A DNA stretch of 36,522 bases from Bacteroidaceae bacterium (GTDB lineage Bacteria > Bacteroidota > Bacteroidia > Bacteroidales > Bacteroidaceae): contig JAFUGG010000073.1 of NCBI GenBank assembly GCA_017469525.1, positions 1-36,522 of the forward strand, read 5' to 3'. Made by a program: the position numbers and the translations under genes. Below the pieces are notes generated by a model. It ran no database searches and was not told the DNA's origin. It saw nothing but the letters and a program-made list of their open reading frames with translations. Position 1 is the first letter of the stretch. Each line of letters begins with the position of its first letter. Of the stretch, positions 15,346 to 22,713 are shown one piece after another.

Positions 15346-17991
15346 TTATCGGAGCACCTTTTTGTCTTGGCTAATCACAATGCCTCGGGTGCGAGAAGTG
15401 GCAGGCAGCCCGGCAGGAGTAAACAGCCTCCCTCTGTCTTCTCCGAGAGGGAGAACGATGGCATCGTCGTTGTCTCTGAACAGCGTCAGCGTGCCGGATG
15501 GGATGTCGGCATGTGCTTGATAAACACCTTCGTCGAGCTGGAGGCTCCAGGAACGTGTGGCGGAAGTGGTGGCGGCGAGCGTCGAGGGGATGTCAGGAAC
15601 GAGAGACTCGCCGTTGGTCGACGGGGCGTAGCAGACGTTGTCCTTCGTTGTGGCGTTCTCCGGCTCGATGACAATCATCGTCCAGAACTGCAAGGAGGGG
15701 AGCGTGAGGGTAACGGTGCCGGTCGAAGAGGTGTAGCGATAGTCCGTGAGTTCCTGCATGGCGCCGCCGCAATAGTCTGGCGAAGCCACCCAGATGCGAC
15801 GCACTTTGCCCATTCCTGTCATGCCGGTCAGTTTGATGGAAAGTGCCTCGAAACGTTTCGGCCAAGGTCGTGTGGCTTGATTATCATGCCAGCAGAGCAT
15901 GTAATCATCCGTGACGTCGGTCGCCGAGTCATCGTGCGTGAAGTTGAGCAGGTGGATAACTTGCCTGCCGTTCACTTCCCTGGCGAGCATCGTCACTTGA
16001 TTTGCCACCGGTTCCCATGTGTTAATCGTGACGTCGGAGCACGTTGCCTTGACATTTGTCTTCTCCTTCCAATCGTCTCGCAACAGGTTCTCGTAGGCCG
16101 TGAGGAAGTCGTAATAGCGCGTCATCCAGTCCTCAATTTGATTATGCCACTTCATGCCTGCGTAGGGGAAGTACTCCCTGCAGAGCATGTGATCGCCCCC
16201 AAGTTCGAGATGCGACCCGCCGAGCGCGAACATGACGGCATCTGCCATAACCACTCCGGGCGTATTAAAGTTCTTATTATCAGCGGCATAGTTCATGTAG
16301 GCGGCAAGGACGGAGCGCAACGCAGGGTTGAGGCTGAGGTTCTCATCAATGACGTTCTTGATGTTCGAGAAGCGTCCGTCACCACTCGTGAGACTGCTGC
16401 CAGCCTGATTCCCCCAGACTTCCGAGTAAAGGAAATCAACCTTTCCAGTCCCCGCAATCTGTTGCGCGCCCCATTGTCCGACAGCGTTCATGACGAGTCG
16501 CTTGCCCGGGTGACGGTTCTTCATGTGGCTGATGAAGTCAGCATACGCGTCGCGCAGGTTGACGGAGTTGCCGTTGTAGTCATAGACGGTGCCTCGCCAG
16601 CCGAGCTGGTCTATTTGAAATCCGTCGAAGTCGAGCATCGAATAGACCTCGTCGTTACGTTCTGCCAGGTATGACAGCCAGCCGTCGTTAGCCGGATTGA
16701 GCAGGTAGATGTCGCTCTTCCAACTGTCTGGCAAGTCGTGAGAGTCGATTGCCGAGTGGTTTCGGTCTTTGAAGATAAACCATTCGGGCTGCACGCCGCG
16801 CTCCTGCCACCCGTCGAGGGCGCCGAAGCAAAGGTTGTAGAAGATGCTCTTCATGCCCCTGTCGTGCTGAGCACGAATGTAGTTCTTGATGGCGGAGTTG
16901 TAGATGGTGCGGTTCGCGACGTCCTTGTACGAGGTCCACAGCCCGCCGTTTCTGGTGCCGCCGAGTGGCCAGTCGTGGCAGTAGTGCCAGTCCTGGAACT
17001 GCACACCATTGATGTGGCAGCGGTTGAGCCACTTCATCTCGTTCCTCGCCTTGCTGAGCGTCTTGTCGTTTCCGAAGGTTGCCACGAAGCCGTAACGCGG
17101 GAAGTGCGTCCAGTCGCTACTGATGTCGATGCCGATTGTCGCGAGGATTTCGTCGTTGTCCTCAGCAGGACGATAGACCTCGACCATATATCCGCGGAAG
17201 TCCTCCGTTGGAGCCGTCCAGGTCCAACTGCGCGATGTGAGCAGCGTGTCTGCGATGATGTCGCCGAGGAAGCGGTAGCGCACCCTCGCACCCGATGGCG
17301 GAACAGCCGAGCAGGTCAGCGTAACCGTATCGCCAGGGCTGTAGCTGCACCTGTCGGTCTCAATTTGATAACGCAACTTGGGCAGTTTCACCGATGCACC
17401 CGTCGCGAGAAGCGGGGCGATGGGCCGCACGTCGACGGTCTTTTTGTAAGGCTTCGAGTGCAGAGCAAGTGTACCTGAAGAGAGCGTGAGCAAGCCTGTA
17501 TAGGTGCCTGCCTCGGGCGAATCCTCGCGGAGGGCGAAGTCGTTCCCATCGCTGAAGGCAGAGGGGACGGCTGTCCCGATAGGGTAGAGGCAGGGGGGAT
17601 AGAGTGGCGCGTGGGGCAAGTTCCCGTTCGTGTCGGCTATCTGAATCTGCTTCGTATTGGTATCGACCTGCACCTGGCAGAGCCCGATGTTATCGACGCG
17701 ATACTTAAAGTCACCGCTTGTGTGGAGCGCGATGGCCTGTGTGCCCATGCGGAGCGGCGTGTCTGTAGTGGACGGTCCCCAGTGGTTGCCCCAGTCCGAG
17801 GCACTGGTCATGAACTTCAGCTCGCCGCCGTGGAAGAGGAACCCGCTCCATGAATAGACGCCCGAAGCCTGTTCCGTCATCGGCTGACGCGTCCAGCCCG
17901 TCGTGATGGCCGATCCCACGATGTAGAGCGCAGCACGCGTCTGCAGCGCCCAAAACAGGCTGAAGAGGATGAGATGTAAGGTTCTATACAT
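15346..17991 (-). CDS. GH66 dextranase-like enzyme with N-terminal SusE/F-like domain
   Basis: 881 residues, starting at 17991 where a signal peptide begins (MYRTLHLILFSLFWALQTRA); the open frame extends 53 codons further upstream through the promoter region and array 5, which is not coding. Residues ~20-120 resemble the SusE/SusF outer-membrane starch-binding fold (ALYIVGSAITTGW, GELKFMTSASDWGNHWG). The catalytic part, about 235-720, fits GH66 (dextranase/cycloisomaltooligosaccharide transferase): FQDWHYCHDWPLGG, DGFQIDQLGW with Asp461 at the nucleophile position, and LYSEVWG with Glu524 at the acid/base position. The tail (FTPAGLPATSRTRGI) resembles degenerate C-terminal sorting sequences. 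Likely substrate is alpha-1,6-glucan. No SusC/D neighbour is seen. Confidence 0.88.
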   Translation of the reverse strand: MYRTLHLILFSLFWALQTRAALYIVGSAITTGWTRQPMTEQASGVYSWSGFLFHGGELKFMTSASDWGNHWGPSTTDTPLRMGTQAIALHTSGDFKYRVDNIGLCQVQVDTNTKQIQIADTNGNLPHAPLYPPCLYPIGTAVPSAFSDGNDFALREDSPEAGTYTGLLTLSSGTLALHSKPYKKTVDVRPIAPLLATGASVKLPKLRYQIETDRCSYSPGDTVTLTCSAVPPSGARVRYRFLGDIIADTLLTSRSWTWTAPTEDFRGYMVEVYRPAEDNDEILATIGIDISSDWTHFPRYGFVATFGNDKTLSKARNEMKWLNRCHINGVQFQDWHYCHDWPLGGTRNGGLWTSYKDVANRTIYNSAIKNYIRAQHDRGMKSIFYNLCFGALDGWQERGVQPEWFIFKDRNHSAIDSHDLPDSWKSDIYLLNPANDGWLSYLAERNDEVYSMLDFDGFQIDQLGWRGTVYDYNGNSVNLRDAYADFISHMKNRHPGKRLVMNAVGQWGAQQIAGTGKVDFLYSEVWGNQAGSSLTSGDGRFSNIKNVIDENLSLNPALRSVLAAYMNYAADNKNFNTPGVVMADAVMFALGGSHLELGGDHMLCREYFPYAGMKWHNQIEDWMTRYYDFLTAYENLLRDDWKEKTNVKATCSDVTINTWEPVANQVTMLAREVNGRQVIHLLNFTHDDSATDVTDDYMLCWHDNQATRPWPKRFEALSIKLTGMTGMGKVRRIWVASPDYCGGAMQELTDYRYTSSTGTVTLTLPSLQFWTMIVIEPENATTKDNVCYAPSTNGESLVPDIPSTLAATTSATRSWSLQLDEGVYQAHADIPSGTLTLFRDNDDAIVLPLGEDRGRLFTPAGLPATSRTRGIVISQDKKVLR

Positions 17992-18015
17992 ATTATAATA
18001 ATGTTTATTCGTCTG

Positions 18016-18023
18016 CAAAGATA
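18016..18023 (-). promoter_or_regulatory. -7 box of dextranase promoter
   Basis: CAAAGATA on the plus strand is TATCTTTG on the minus strand, a perfect Bacteroidetes -7 box 25 bases before the start at 17991. A clear -33 box was not identified. Confidence 0.5.
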
Positions 18024-18121
18024 GCAAATTTTTGAATACGAACGCAGTCTTGGCACCAATTTTTTGCCGTTTGAGTGGCTCCTTAAACACATCTCGTTGC
18101 CAGACATGACAGGTCAAGTTT

Positions 18122-18187
18122 ATTGCACGTACATGTATATGCAATTGCATTTACATGTACGTGCAATTGCATATACATGTACGTGCA
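18122..18187. repeat. array 5: three 22-bp palindromic units between divergent promoters
   Basis: ATTGCA recurs at 18122, 18144 and 18166. Each 22-base unit contains the central palindrome ACATGT and meets the next one at GCAATTGC, so the array has alternating dyads on one 22-bp period. Unit interiors differ (CGTACATGTATA, TTTACATGTACG, TATACATGTACG). The array lies in the 325-base space between the divergent dextranase and PH-protein genes; apart from it and the two promoter boxes I see nothing else there. Confidence 0.85.
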
Positions 18188-18286
18188 ATGAAATTGTCGT
18201 GTGAGGTTGAGTGTCTTCATGTAGTGAAATGCGTGCTTCGAAGTGAAAAACTTAGTCGGACAGGCTGTTAATTCGGATATTTTCAC

Positions 18287-18294
18287 TAACTTTG
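18287..18294 (+). promoter_or_regulatory. -7 box before the PH-domain gene
   Basis: TAACTTTG matches the Bacteroidetes -7 consensus 22 bases before the ATG at 18317. The -33 box is weak. Confidence 0.45.
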
Positions 18295-18316
18295 CAGAGC
18301 ATTAATCTATATCGAA

Positions 18317-18895
18317 ATGGCAAACTACATCAAACAAAGTCTCGAAGAAGGCGAGACAATCATCTTCAAGGGCCGCCTTCATTGGTCCTACATCTTCCGT
18401 TATCTCTTCTTCAGCCTGCTGTTTCTGGTGGGCGGAATCGTCGTTATCTATCTGGCTTACTACAAGTATCCCGAGCAAAAGACAGCGCTTTTCTACACAG
18501 GCATTGCCTTTCTGGTGCTTGCTTTCTTCATCTGGATTGTGGGCCGCATCGTGCGGACGCGCAGCGAGTTTGCCGTCACAGATACCCGTTTCGTGCAGAA
18601 GGACGGCATCTTCAACATTAAGATGACGGAGATTCCCTTGGCTCGCATCGAGACCGTGAACTTCTATCAGTCCTTCTGGCAAAGGCTTCTCGGCACGGGT
18701 TGTGTGGAGATGGTGGGCAGCGGAGGCACGTCGCATCAGGTGCATTGCATCGAGCAGCCCATGAAGGTCCGCAAGGTCATCTGCACTTCTATCAAGAAAC
18801 CCATGCCTGACAGCCCTTCTAATTCTACTAGTTCTACTAGTATTACTAGTTCCACTAGCTCTTCTATTAACCCTTCTTCAAGTGAACAGCAATGA
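18317..18895 (+). CDS. PH-domain (bPH2/DUF304-type) membrane protein
   Basis: 192 residues. Two membrane spans at about residues 24-45 and 53-75 are followed by a bacterial PH-like domain (about 78-160) with the family block FAVTDTRFVQKDGIF and LARIETVNFYQSFWQRLLGTG. Such proteins sit in the inner membrane; their ligand is generally unknown. The last ~28 residues are an odd Ser/Thr/Asn-rich tail encoded by a degenerate tandem repeat of TCTACTAGT (about 18820-18870). The stop overlaps the next gene's ATG (ATGA), so the two are co-translated. Confidence 0.85.
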   Translation: MANYIKQSLEEGETIIFKGRLHWSYIFRYLFFSLLFLVGGIVVIYLAYYKYPEQKTALFYTGIAFLVLAFFIWIVGRIVRTRSEFAVTDTRFVQKDGIFNIKMTEIPLARIETVNFYQSFWQRLLGTGCVEMVGSGGTSHQVHCIEQPMKVRKVICTSIKKPMPDSPSNSTSSTSITSSTSSSINPSSSEQQ

Positions 18896-20007
18896 AAAAT
18901 GAAGTGAAAGATCGCATAGCATTCGTTGACTGGATACGCGTCATCGCGTGTTTCCTGGTGATGCTTGTGCATGCAAGTGAGAATTTTTATGGTGCCGACG
19001 ACAGCGGACTGGCGGGCAACATGTCCAAACTTGCCACGGAATCCAACCGCTTCTGGGTGGCTTTCTACGACGGAGCCCTCGGCCGCGTCTCCGTTCCTCT
19101 CTTTATGATTATCAGCGCCTTCCTGCTTGTGCCGATGAAGAAGGGCATGAGCATGACCGACTTCTACCGCCGGCGCTTCCTCCGCATACTGCCGCCGATG
19201 GTCATCTTCATGCTCCTCTACTGCTTCCTTCCCCTGGCGTGGGGAGGCATGACGTGGGAGACGTCGATGCAGGACCTGTGCCGCCTACCCTGGAACTTCC
19301 CGTCGATGGCAGGCCACCTCTGGTTCATGTATCCCCTCATCAGCCTTTATCTCATCATTCCCGTCGTGTCGCCTTGGCTCGAGAAGGCTTCTGCAAAGGA
19401 AGAAAGACTGTTCATCTGGATCTTCGTCTTCTCGACGCTGATGCCCTGGCTGCATCGCTTTGTGAGCGACGAATTGTGGGGCGAGTGCTTCTGGAACGGC
19501 TTCCACATGCTCTGGTACTGCTCCGGCTACCTCGGATATCTGGTCCTCGCACACTACATCCGCTATCATCTCCAGTGGACGGACCGTAAGCGTGTGGCCG
19601 TCGGACTGTTCTGCTTCATCGTAGGTGCCGCATTCACGGGCTGGAGCTTCTGGTTGAAAGGTGTTCCCGGAGTTGCCATCGAGACCCCGATGCTCGAATG
19701 GAGTTGGGAGTTCTGCACGCTTAACGTGCTCATCGCGACGTATGGCCTCTTCCTCCTCTTCTCGACGATTCACCGTCCGGCACCGCGCATCATCACCTCT
19801 CTGGCCAAGCTCAGCTTCGGTATGTACCTGATGCATCTGTTCTTCCTCGCGCCCATTGCGGTCTACATCATCAATGGCAACGTGGCAGAACCCATGCTGC
19901 CCGTCTGGTTGGCCATCCCCGTGATTGCCATCGCGAGCTTCATCTGCTGCGCCATCACCACGAAGATAGTCTCCCTGCTGCCTGGCAGCAAGTGGATTGT
20001 GGGCTAA
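18892..20007 (+). CDS. acyltransferase family 3 membrane protein
   Basis: 371 residues, about ten predicted membrane spans. The N-terminal block DWIRVIACFLVMLVHASENF carries the conserved His of acyltransferase-3 (OafA/NodX-like) enzymes, and RRRFLRILPPMVIF follows in the second loop. Members transfer acetyl or other acyl groups to surface glycans or lipids in the inner membrane. The start overlaps the PH-protein stop by 4 bases, suggesting a shared operon. The acceptor cannot be told from sequence. Confidence 0.88.
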   Translation: MKNEVKDRIAFVDWIRVIACFLVMLVHASENFYGADDSGLAGNMSKLATESNRFWVAFYDGALGRVSVPLFMIISAFLLVPMKKGMSMTDFYRRRFLRILPPMVIFMLLYCFLPLAWGGMTWETSMQDLCRLPWNFPSMAGHLWFMYPLISLYLIIPVVSPWLEKASAKEERLFIWIFVFSTLMPWLHRFVSDELWGECFWNGFHMLWYCSGYLGYLVLAHYIRYHLQWTDRKRVAVGLFCFIVGAAFTGWSFWLKGVPGVAIETPMLEWSWEFCTLNVLIATYGLFLLFSTIHRPAPRIITSLAKLSFGMYLMHLFFLAPIAVYIINGNVAEPMLPVWLAIPVIAIASFICCAITTKIVSLLPGSKWIVG

Positions 20008-20010
20008 GAA

Positions 20011-20040
20011 GACCCCCTCTGACTCCCCCTTAATGGGGAG
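20011..20040. repeat. C/G-rich palindromic repeat before hrpB
   Basis: CTCCCC (20023-20028) and GGGGAG (20035-20040) are inverted around CTTAAT, preceded by GACCCCCTCTGA. It resembles the three palindromes inside hrpB. It ends 11 bases before the hrpB ATG and could affect its translation. Confidence 0.6.
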
Positions 20041-20051
20041 AAGAAAAGGCA

Positions 20052-22589
20052 ATGGATAGGAAGCTTCTCCTTGAGCGTTCAGGCGAATTGCCTGCTTGGT
20101 CGATTGCCGAGGAGGTGAGCCGGACGCTTGACGAAAGGCCGAGCGTGGTCATCACCGCGCCTCCGGGAGCCGGCAAATCGACCCTCTTGCCCCTCACCCT
20201 CATGCTCGATGCGCCGGTGGAGGGCAAGATTCTGATGCTCGAGCCACGCCGCCTGGCCGCCCGACAAATAGCGGAACGCATGGCATCGCTGCTTGGCGAA
20301 CCCGTCGGGAAGCGCGTCGGCTACCGCATCCGCTTTGATACTCAGGTCAGCAAGGACACCAGAATCGAGGTCCTGACAGAGGGCATCCTGACGCGAATGC
20401 TGGAGCGTGACCCGACGCTCGACGGCGTGGGCATCGTCATCTTCGACGAGTTTCACGAACGCAGCCTGCATTCCGACCTCGCCCTTGCGCTTTCCCGACA
20501 GGCTCAGCAACTCCTCCGGCCCGACCTCCGCCTTGTCATCATGTCCGCCACCATCGATGCTTCGGCCATCTGCCAAGCGTTGCAGGCTCCCCTCATCGAG
20601 AGTCAAGGGCGGATGTTCCCCGTCGATATTGTCTATGCGAAAGAGGACGCCGACCTCCGCGACATGCCGCAGGTGGCCGCAAGCGCTGTCCGTCGTGCCC
20701 TCAAGGAACACGAAGGCGACGTCCTCGTCTTTCTTCCCGGCCAGGCGGACATCATGAAGTGTGCCGACTTGCTGCAGGGAATCCCTCCCGCCGTCCTGCC
20801 TCTCTACGGCAACCTGCCGCCTGCGGAGCAACGCAGAGCCATCCTTCCGTCCAAGGAAGGCGAGCGGAAAGTGGTCATAGCCACGTCCATCGCCGAGACT
20901 TCGCTGACGATTGAAGGCGTCCGCGTCGTGGTAGATAGCGGACTTTGCCGCACCCTTGTCTTCGACGGACGCAGTGGCCTGAGCCATCTCGAAACAGTCC
21001 CCGTCAGCATGGACATGGCGAAGCAGCGTGCCGGACGCGCAGGCCGACTGGCTCCCGGCACGTGTTATCGGCTTTGGACGAAGGCTGCGGAACATCGCAT
21101 GGCTGAGCAGAGGAGGCCTGAGATACTGGATGCCGACCTTGCGCCCTTGCTTCTGGACGTCGCCGCCTTTGGCGAATCCGACGCTTCCGCCCTGCCGTGG
21201 CTCACGCCGCCGCCTGTGAAAAGTCTTGTTGAGGCCCGCCATCTGCTCCTTTCCCTCGGTGCAATCAATGAGAAAGGCATCACCACATTGGGCAAGAAGA
21301 TGGCTGAACTGCCTTGCCATCCCCGCATCTCCAGGATGATACTCCGTGCCGCCTCGCTCGGCCAGACCAGCCTCGCCTGCGACATCGCTGCGCTGATTGA
21401 GGAGAAGGACCCGTTGGCAGGAAAGGAGACGAGTGCCGACATCGCACTGCGCCTCGAAAGCCTCCCCCGTCCCCTCCAAAGGAAGGGGGAACCGCCGCAC
21501 AGTAATTCTTGGCAACGCATAATTGAGGCAGCTGATGCTTACCGCAGGATGATGAATGTTCCATCGTTCCCCTCTCCTTCGGAGGGGACGGTGGAGGCCC
21601 TTTGTGGGGCTTTGTTGGCTTACGCTTACTCTGAGCGTGTGGCCATGCAAATGGATAAGGCTGGGCGTTACAGACTTGCCAGTGGCGACGAGGTTCGCAT
21701 AGACCTGAGCGACCCTCTCTCTGCTCATCCGTGGCTTGTCTTTGCTAAAACGAATTCCATCAATAGCACAAGTAAGGAAGCCTCCCCTTTAAGGGGAGGT
21801 TTGGTAGGGTCTTCCGTCGACCCTGCCGACCTGGAGGAACTGGCTACAGAACGCGACCTGGTGGCTTGGGACTCAGGCAAGGACTGCCTCGTCATGCAGC
21901 ACGAATGGCGCATCGGGCGGCTTTTGCTTCGCTCCAAACCCATCCACGATGCGCCGCGCGAGGTGCTGGAACATGTGCTGTGCGATGCTGTGAAGAGAGA
22001 CGGTCTCAGCCTGTTGTCGTGGAACGACGAGGTGAGCGCCCTCCAGCGACGCGTTGCCCAAGTGGCCGCATGGCATCCCGAGCTGGGCATTCCCGACCTT
22101 TCCACGCCGCATCTCCTTGCTTCGGCAAGCGACTGGCTACATTATTATATATATGACGACGTGGGACGGCTGCGCTCGACGGGTGCAGAGCTTCGCAAAA
22201 TAAATTTGTGTGAAGTGCTTTGGGCGCTTCTCCCTTACGACTTACAGGAGCAGATAAACCGCCTCGCACCCTCGCATATCGAGGTCCCGACGGGCAGTCA
22301 TATCCGTCTGGACTACCGTCTCGGAGCCGAGGCGCCTGTGCTGAGTGTGCGCTTGCAGGAGTGCTTCGGGATGCAGGAGACGCCCCGAGTGGACAATGGC
22401 CGCGTGCCTGTATTGATGGAACTGCTGTCGCCGGGCTACAAACCGGTACAGCTCACCAGCGACCTCACCAGTTTTTGGCAGAACACATACTTCGAGGTGC
22501 GGGGCGAACTGCGCCGCCGCTATCCCAAACATTACTGGCCCGACAACCCACTGGAGGCTGAGGCTGTCCGTGGCGTAAAAAGGAGATAA
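20052..22589 (+). CDS. hrpB: ATP-dependent helicase HrpB
   Basis: 845 residues, a little longer than the E. coli protein. Domains in order: Walker A APPGAGKST at 36-44, motif II DEFHERS near 135-141, motif III MSATID, motif VI KQRAGRAGR near 325, then the HrpB-specific C-terminal region ending LLSPGYKPVQLTSDL and RRRYPKHYWPDNP. It is a DExH helicase; the cellular role in the family is not well defined. Three C/G-rich palindromes (21460-21491, 21568-21596, 21778-21811) are translated in frame as linker-like segments (LPRPLQRKGEPP, SFPSPSEGTVEA, EASPLRGGLVGS), accounting for much of the extra length. Confidence 0.93.
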   Translation: MDRKLLLERSGELPAWSIAEEVSRTLDERPSVVITAPPGAGKSTLLPLTLMLDAPVEGKILMLEPRRLAARQIAERMASLLGEPVGKRVGYRIRFDTQVSKDTRIEVLTEGILTRMLERDPTLDGVGIVIFDEFHERSLHSDLALALSRQAQQLLRPDLRLVIMSATIDASAICQALQAPLIESQGRMFPVDIVYAKEDADLRDMPQVAASAVRRALKEHEGDVLVFLPGQADIMKCADLLQGIPPAVLPLYGNLPPAEQRRAILPSKEGERKVVIATSIAETSLTIEGVRVVVDSGLCRTLVFDGRSGLSHLETVPVSMDMAKQRAGRAGRLAPGTCYRLWTKAAEHRMAEQRRPEILDADLAPLLLDVAAFGESDASALPWLTPPPVKSLVEARHLLLSLGAINEKGITTLGKKMAELPCHPRISRMILRAASLGQTSLACDIAALIEEKDPLAGKETSADIALRLESLPRPLQRKGEPPHSNSWQRIIEAADAYRRMMNVPSFPSPSEGTVEALCGALLAYAYSERVAMQMDKAGRYRLASGDEVRIDLSDPLSAHPWLVFAKTNSINSTSKEASPLRGGLVGSSVDPADLEELATERDLVAWDSGKDCLVMQHEWRIGRLLLRSKPIHDAPREVLEHVLCDAVKRDGLSLLSWNDEVSALQRRVAQVAAWHPELGIPDLSTPHLLASASDWLHYYIYDDVGRLRSTGAELRKINLCEVLWALLPYDLQEQINRLAPSHIEVPTGSHIRLDYRLGAEAPVLSVRLQECFGMQETPRVDNGRVPVLMELLSPGYKPVQLTSDLTSFWQNTYFEVRGELRRRYPKHYWPDNPLEAEAVRGVKRR
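21460..21491. repeat. in-frame C/G-rich palindrome within hrpB, copy 1
   Basis: CCCCTCC and GGAAGGGG are inverted around AAA. The segment is translated as PRPLQRKGEPP between helicase domains and resembles the repeat before the gene. Confidence 0.6.
21568..21596. repeat. in-frame C/G-rich palindrome within hrpB, copy 2
   Basis: CCCCTCTCC, TTC, then GGAGGGG form an imperfect hairpin, translated as SFPSPSEGTVEA. Confidence 0.6.
21778..21811. repeat. in-frame C/G-rich palindrome within hrpB, copy 3
   Basis: CCTCCCCTTTAAGGGGAGG is a perfect palindrome around one base, translated in frame as ASPLRGG. The following TTTGGTAGGG completes a pattern seen in dispersed Bacteroidales repeats, as I recall them. 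Confidence 0.65.
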
Positions 22590-22596
22590 GAAAAAA

Positions 22597-22652
22597 GGGA
22601 CACGAGGCGTTGGATTTTCCCATGCGTGGGAAACGTCAACGCCTCGTGTCCC
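22597..22652. terminator. long bidirectional terminator hairpin between hrpB and FAS1 genes
   Basis: A 16-bp perfect stem pairs 22597-22612 (from GGGACACGAGGCG) with 22637-22652. The 24-base loop contains a second dyad, TTTCCCATGCGTGGGAAA. It lies between convergent genes and could stop both transcripts. It overlaps array 6, so stem and 22-bp lattice are one structure. Confidence 0.7.
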
Positions 22653-22696
22653 GTCAGCTTTTCCCATGCATGGGAAAAACCAATGTCTCGTGTCGC
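22597..22696. repeat. array 6: five units at exact 22-bp spacing, two types alternating
   Basis: Twelve-base units start at 22597 (GGGACACGAGGC), 22619 (CCCATGCGTGGG), 22641 (GCCTCGTGTCCC), 22663 (CCCATGCATGGG) and 22685 (GTCTCGTGTCGC). Units 1, 3 and 5 are one type, with unit 1 inverted; units 2 and 4 are self-dyads. The linkers are 10 bases. Context is convergent (hrpB and the second FAS1 gene). Confidence 0.88.
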
Positions 22697-22713
22697 GTCG
22701 GATGGCTCTCCTG

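Noticed and set aside
15331..16674. 447-codon plus-strand frame opposite the dextranase
   Set aside because: No recognisable domain; the minus-strand frame carries GH66 motifs.
17992..18150. N-terminal extension of the dextranase
   Set aside because: It would read through the promoter -7 box and array 5; the signal peptide begins at 17991.
20079..21728. 549-codon antisense frame opposite hrpB
   Set aside because: Shadow frame; no signal, motif or promoter.
22597..22696. Replication origin or plasmid iterons
   Set aside because: Exact spacing recalls iterons, but there is no Rep gene or AT-rich unwinding region and similar arrays occur at several loci.
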